In this document: positions 62,996 to 64,000 of the stretch, in pieces | How positions within the stretch are numbered: the stretch's first letter is position 1 | Layout: each line of letters starts with the position of its first letter | Source of the DNA: Coriaria nepalensis | Lineage: Eukaryota; Streptophyta; Magnoliopsida; Cucurbitales; Coriariaceae | DNA: 64,000 nucleotides | Direction of reading: 5' to 3' | NCBI GenBank assembly: GCA_027186245.1 | Contig: CP114483.1 | Coordinates: 17,256,220-17,320,219, forward strand | The notes under the pieces: model-generated | Told to the model about the DNA's origin: nothing | Databases searched by the model: none | Seen by the model: the letters and a program-made list of their open reading frames with translations, nothing else | Translations under genes and position numbers: made by a program

Positions 62996-64000
62996 TAATG
63001 ATTGAAAAGACTGAGTGACATGCTTTTTAATGGTAAAATAATGCATTGTTGTCTTCAATAGATTAATTGCAAGTTATGTAATAAAATCATGTTTGAAGGG
63101 AAAAAATAGAATTCGTTCGACTTAATTTAGAATGATTTAACGACTAGAAGAGACTCATTGGCATGACTTTAACGCTAAACAAATGCATTGTTGACCTCAA
63201 TAGATCAACTGCAAGTTATGCACGAAAGTCATGTTCAAATGCCGAATTTCATTCGTAGTGATTTAGAATGATTTTCTGACTAAAAGAGACGCAAAAATAT
63301 GACTTTAAGGCTAAAAAAATGCATAGTTGCCTTCAATAGATCAATTGCAAGTTATGCATGAAAGTCGCGTTTGAAATGCAAAAAGAGATATGGTCTGAAG
63401 TGCCTTCAAACAATTTAATGATTGAAAAGACTGAGTGACATGCTTTTTAATAGTAAAATAATGCATTGTTGTCTTCAATAAATTAATTGCAAGTTATGTA
63501 ATAAAATCATGTTTGAAGGGAAAAAATAGAATTCGTTCGACTTAATTTAGAATGATTTAACGACTAGAAGAGACTCATTGGCATGACTTTAAGGCTAAAC
63601 AAATGCATTGTTGACTTCAATAGATCAACTGCAAGTTATGCACGAAAGTCATGTTCAAATGCCGAATTTCGTTCAAAGTGATTTAGAATGATTTTCTGAC
63701 TAAAAGAGACGTAAAAATATGACTTTAAGGCTAAAAAAAATGCATAGTTGCCTTCAATAGATCAATTGCAAGTTATGCATGAAAGTCGCGTTTTAAATGC
63801 AAAAAGAGATATGGTCCGAAGTGCCTTCAAACAATTTAATGATTGAAAAGACTGAGTGACATGCTTTTTAATGGTAAAATAATGCATTGTTGTCTTCAAT
63901 AGATTAATTGCAAGTTATGTAATAAAATCATGTTTCAAGGGAAAAAATAGAATTCGTTCGACTTAATTTAGAATGATTTAACGACTAGAAGCGACTGATT
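62996..64000 (+). repeat. Five-unit block, right copy, cut by window edge
   Basis: Units 62996, 63416 (caataaatta, same run of 8 A) and the first 164 bp of the 63837 unit (tttcaag, gcgact) follow 60895, 61315 and 61736. The array continues past the right edge. Confidence 0.82.

Larger units (their letters stand above)
1..64000 (+). repeat. Satellite DNA array of 420-bp trimeric units
   Basis: The entire window is a head-to-tail array of a 420-bp unit. Unit starts (the taatgatt motif) fall at 1+420n up to 22681, at 23102+420n up to 38222, then 38646, 39066, 39486, 39907, 40327, 40748, 41168, 41589, 42009, 42429, 42849, 43269, 43690, 44110, 44531, 44950, 45365, 45786+420n to 50406, 50719, 51139, 51559, 51872, 52292, 52605, 53025, 53338, 53758, 54178, 54597, 55017, 55437, 55856, 56276, 56695, 57115+420n to 61315, 61736+420n to 63416, and 63837 (cut by the edge). 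That is 153 full units plus 164 bp. Units differ by substitutions at a limited set of positions, a few 1-6 bp indels and one recurrent 107-bp deletion. No copy is inverted. Both edges lie inside the array. Stops occur in all forward frames within the first 25 bases of a unit, and in all reverse frames within the first 85 bases, so nothing here is coding. Confidence 0.98.

Noticed and set aside
1..64000. Possible long reading frames, because 420 is a multiple of three and any open frame would continue unit after unit
   Set aside because: Forward stops occur at 1 (taa), 8 (tga) and 21 (tga), covering all three frames. Reverse-strand stops (tta at 32 and 79, tca at 60) cover the other three. They recur in every unit, so only short random frames exist.
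1..64000. CRISPR array or plasmid iterons
   Set aside because: Repeats are contiguous with no unique spacers, the unit is 420 bp, and there are no cas or replication genes. The scale and layering fit a eukaryotic satellite.
1..64000. Assembly artefact from a single short repeat expanded by the assembler
   Set aside because: Ordered private variants, distinct block sizes and datable nested duplications show real structure overall. Exact copy number and the indels at 38-46 kb remain open to error.
1..64000. Identity with a named satellite family such as the 142-bp EcoRI satellite of Tenebrio beetles or plant centromere repeats of about 145 bp
   Set aside because: The monomer size and EcoRI site are suggestive only. 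I cannot compare sequences here, and EcoRI cuts just one of three monomers, so no assignment is justified.

Overview
The whole 64 kb window is one uninterrupted block of tandem satellite DNA. I found no protein-coding gene, RNA gene, transposon or unique sequence in it. The DNA is AT-rich: hand-counting the first 420 bases gives 132 G+C, about 31%. The pattern (a monomer near 140 bp, multimeric higher-order repeats, tens of kilobases in one orientation) is typical of eukaryotic centromeric or pericentromeric heterochromatin read through by long reads. The sequence does not tell me the species; an insect or a plant would both fit. A centromeric role is an inference.

Level 1: three related monomers, A (132 bp), B (136 bp) and C (152 bp), share a strongly conserved 24-bp core. 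Level 2: A-B-C forms a 420-bp unit. There are 153 complete units plus a 164-bp piece at the right edge, all in the same orientation, each with one GAATTC site in monomer A. Level 3: units carrying different diagnostic bases are arranged in longer repeats of 5, 6, 7 or 9 units, which differ along the window.

Layout: 1-12600 is a regular six-unit repeat of 2520 bp, with nearly identical copies from 1681 to 11760 and a partial copy on each side. 12601-15960 is a mosaic of unit types without a clear period. 15961-36121 is a complex zone of long-range duplications (an 11-unit block at 16801 recurs at 25202; smaller blocks recur at 27.4/29.9 kb, 21.5/31.6 kb and 15.7/34.2 kb). 35702-41588 is a seven-unit block present twice in tandem. 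42009-49565 is a nine-unit block present twice, the left copy full of small indels. 49986-53337 holds four shortened 313-bp units sharing one 107-bp deletion, forming 733-bp dimers. 53758-57954 is a five-unit block present twice. 57955-64000 is again a mosaic with partial five-unit duplications, running off the right edge.

The genes-working-together question does not apply. What can be read is the history of the array: repeated unequal exchange and local amplification, with private mutations that allow some events to be put in order. Stop codons in all six frames recur in every unit, so no long reading frame can exist.
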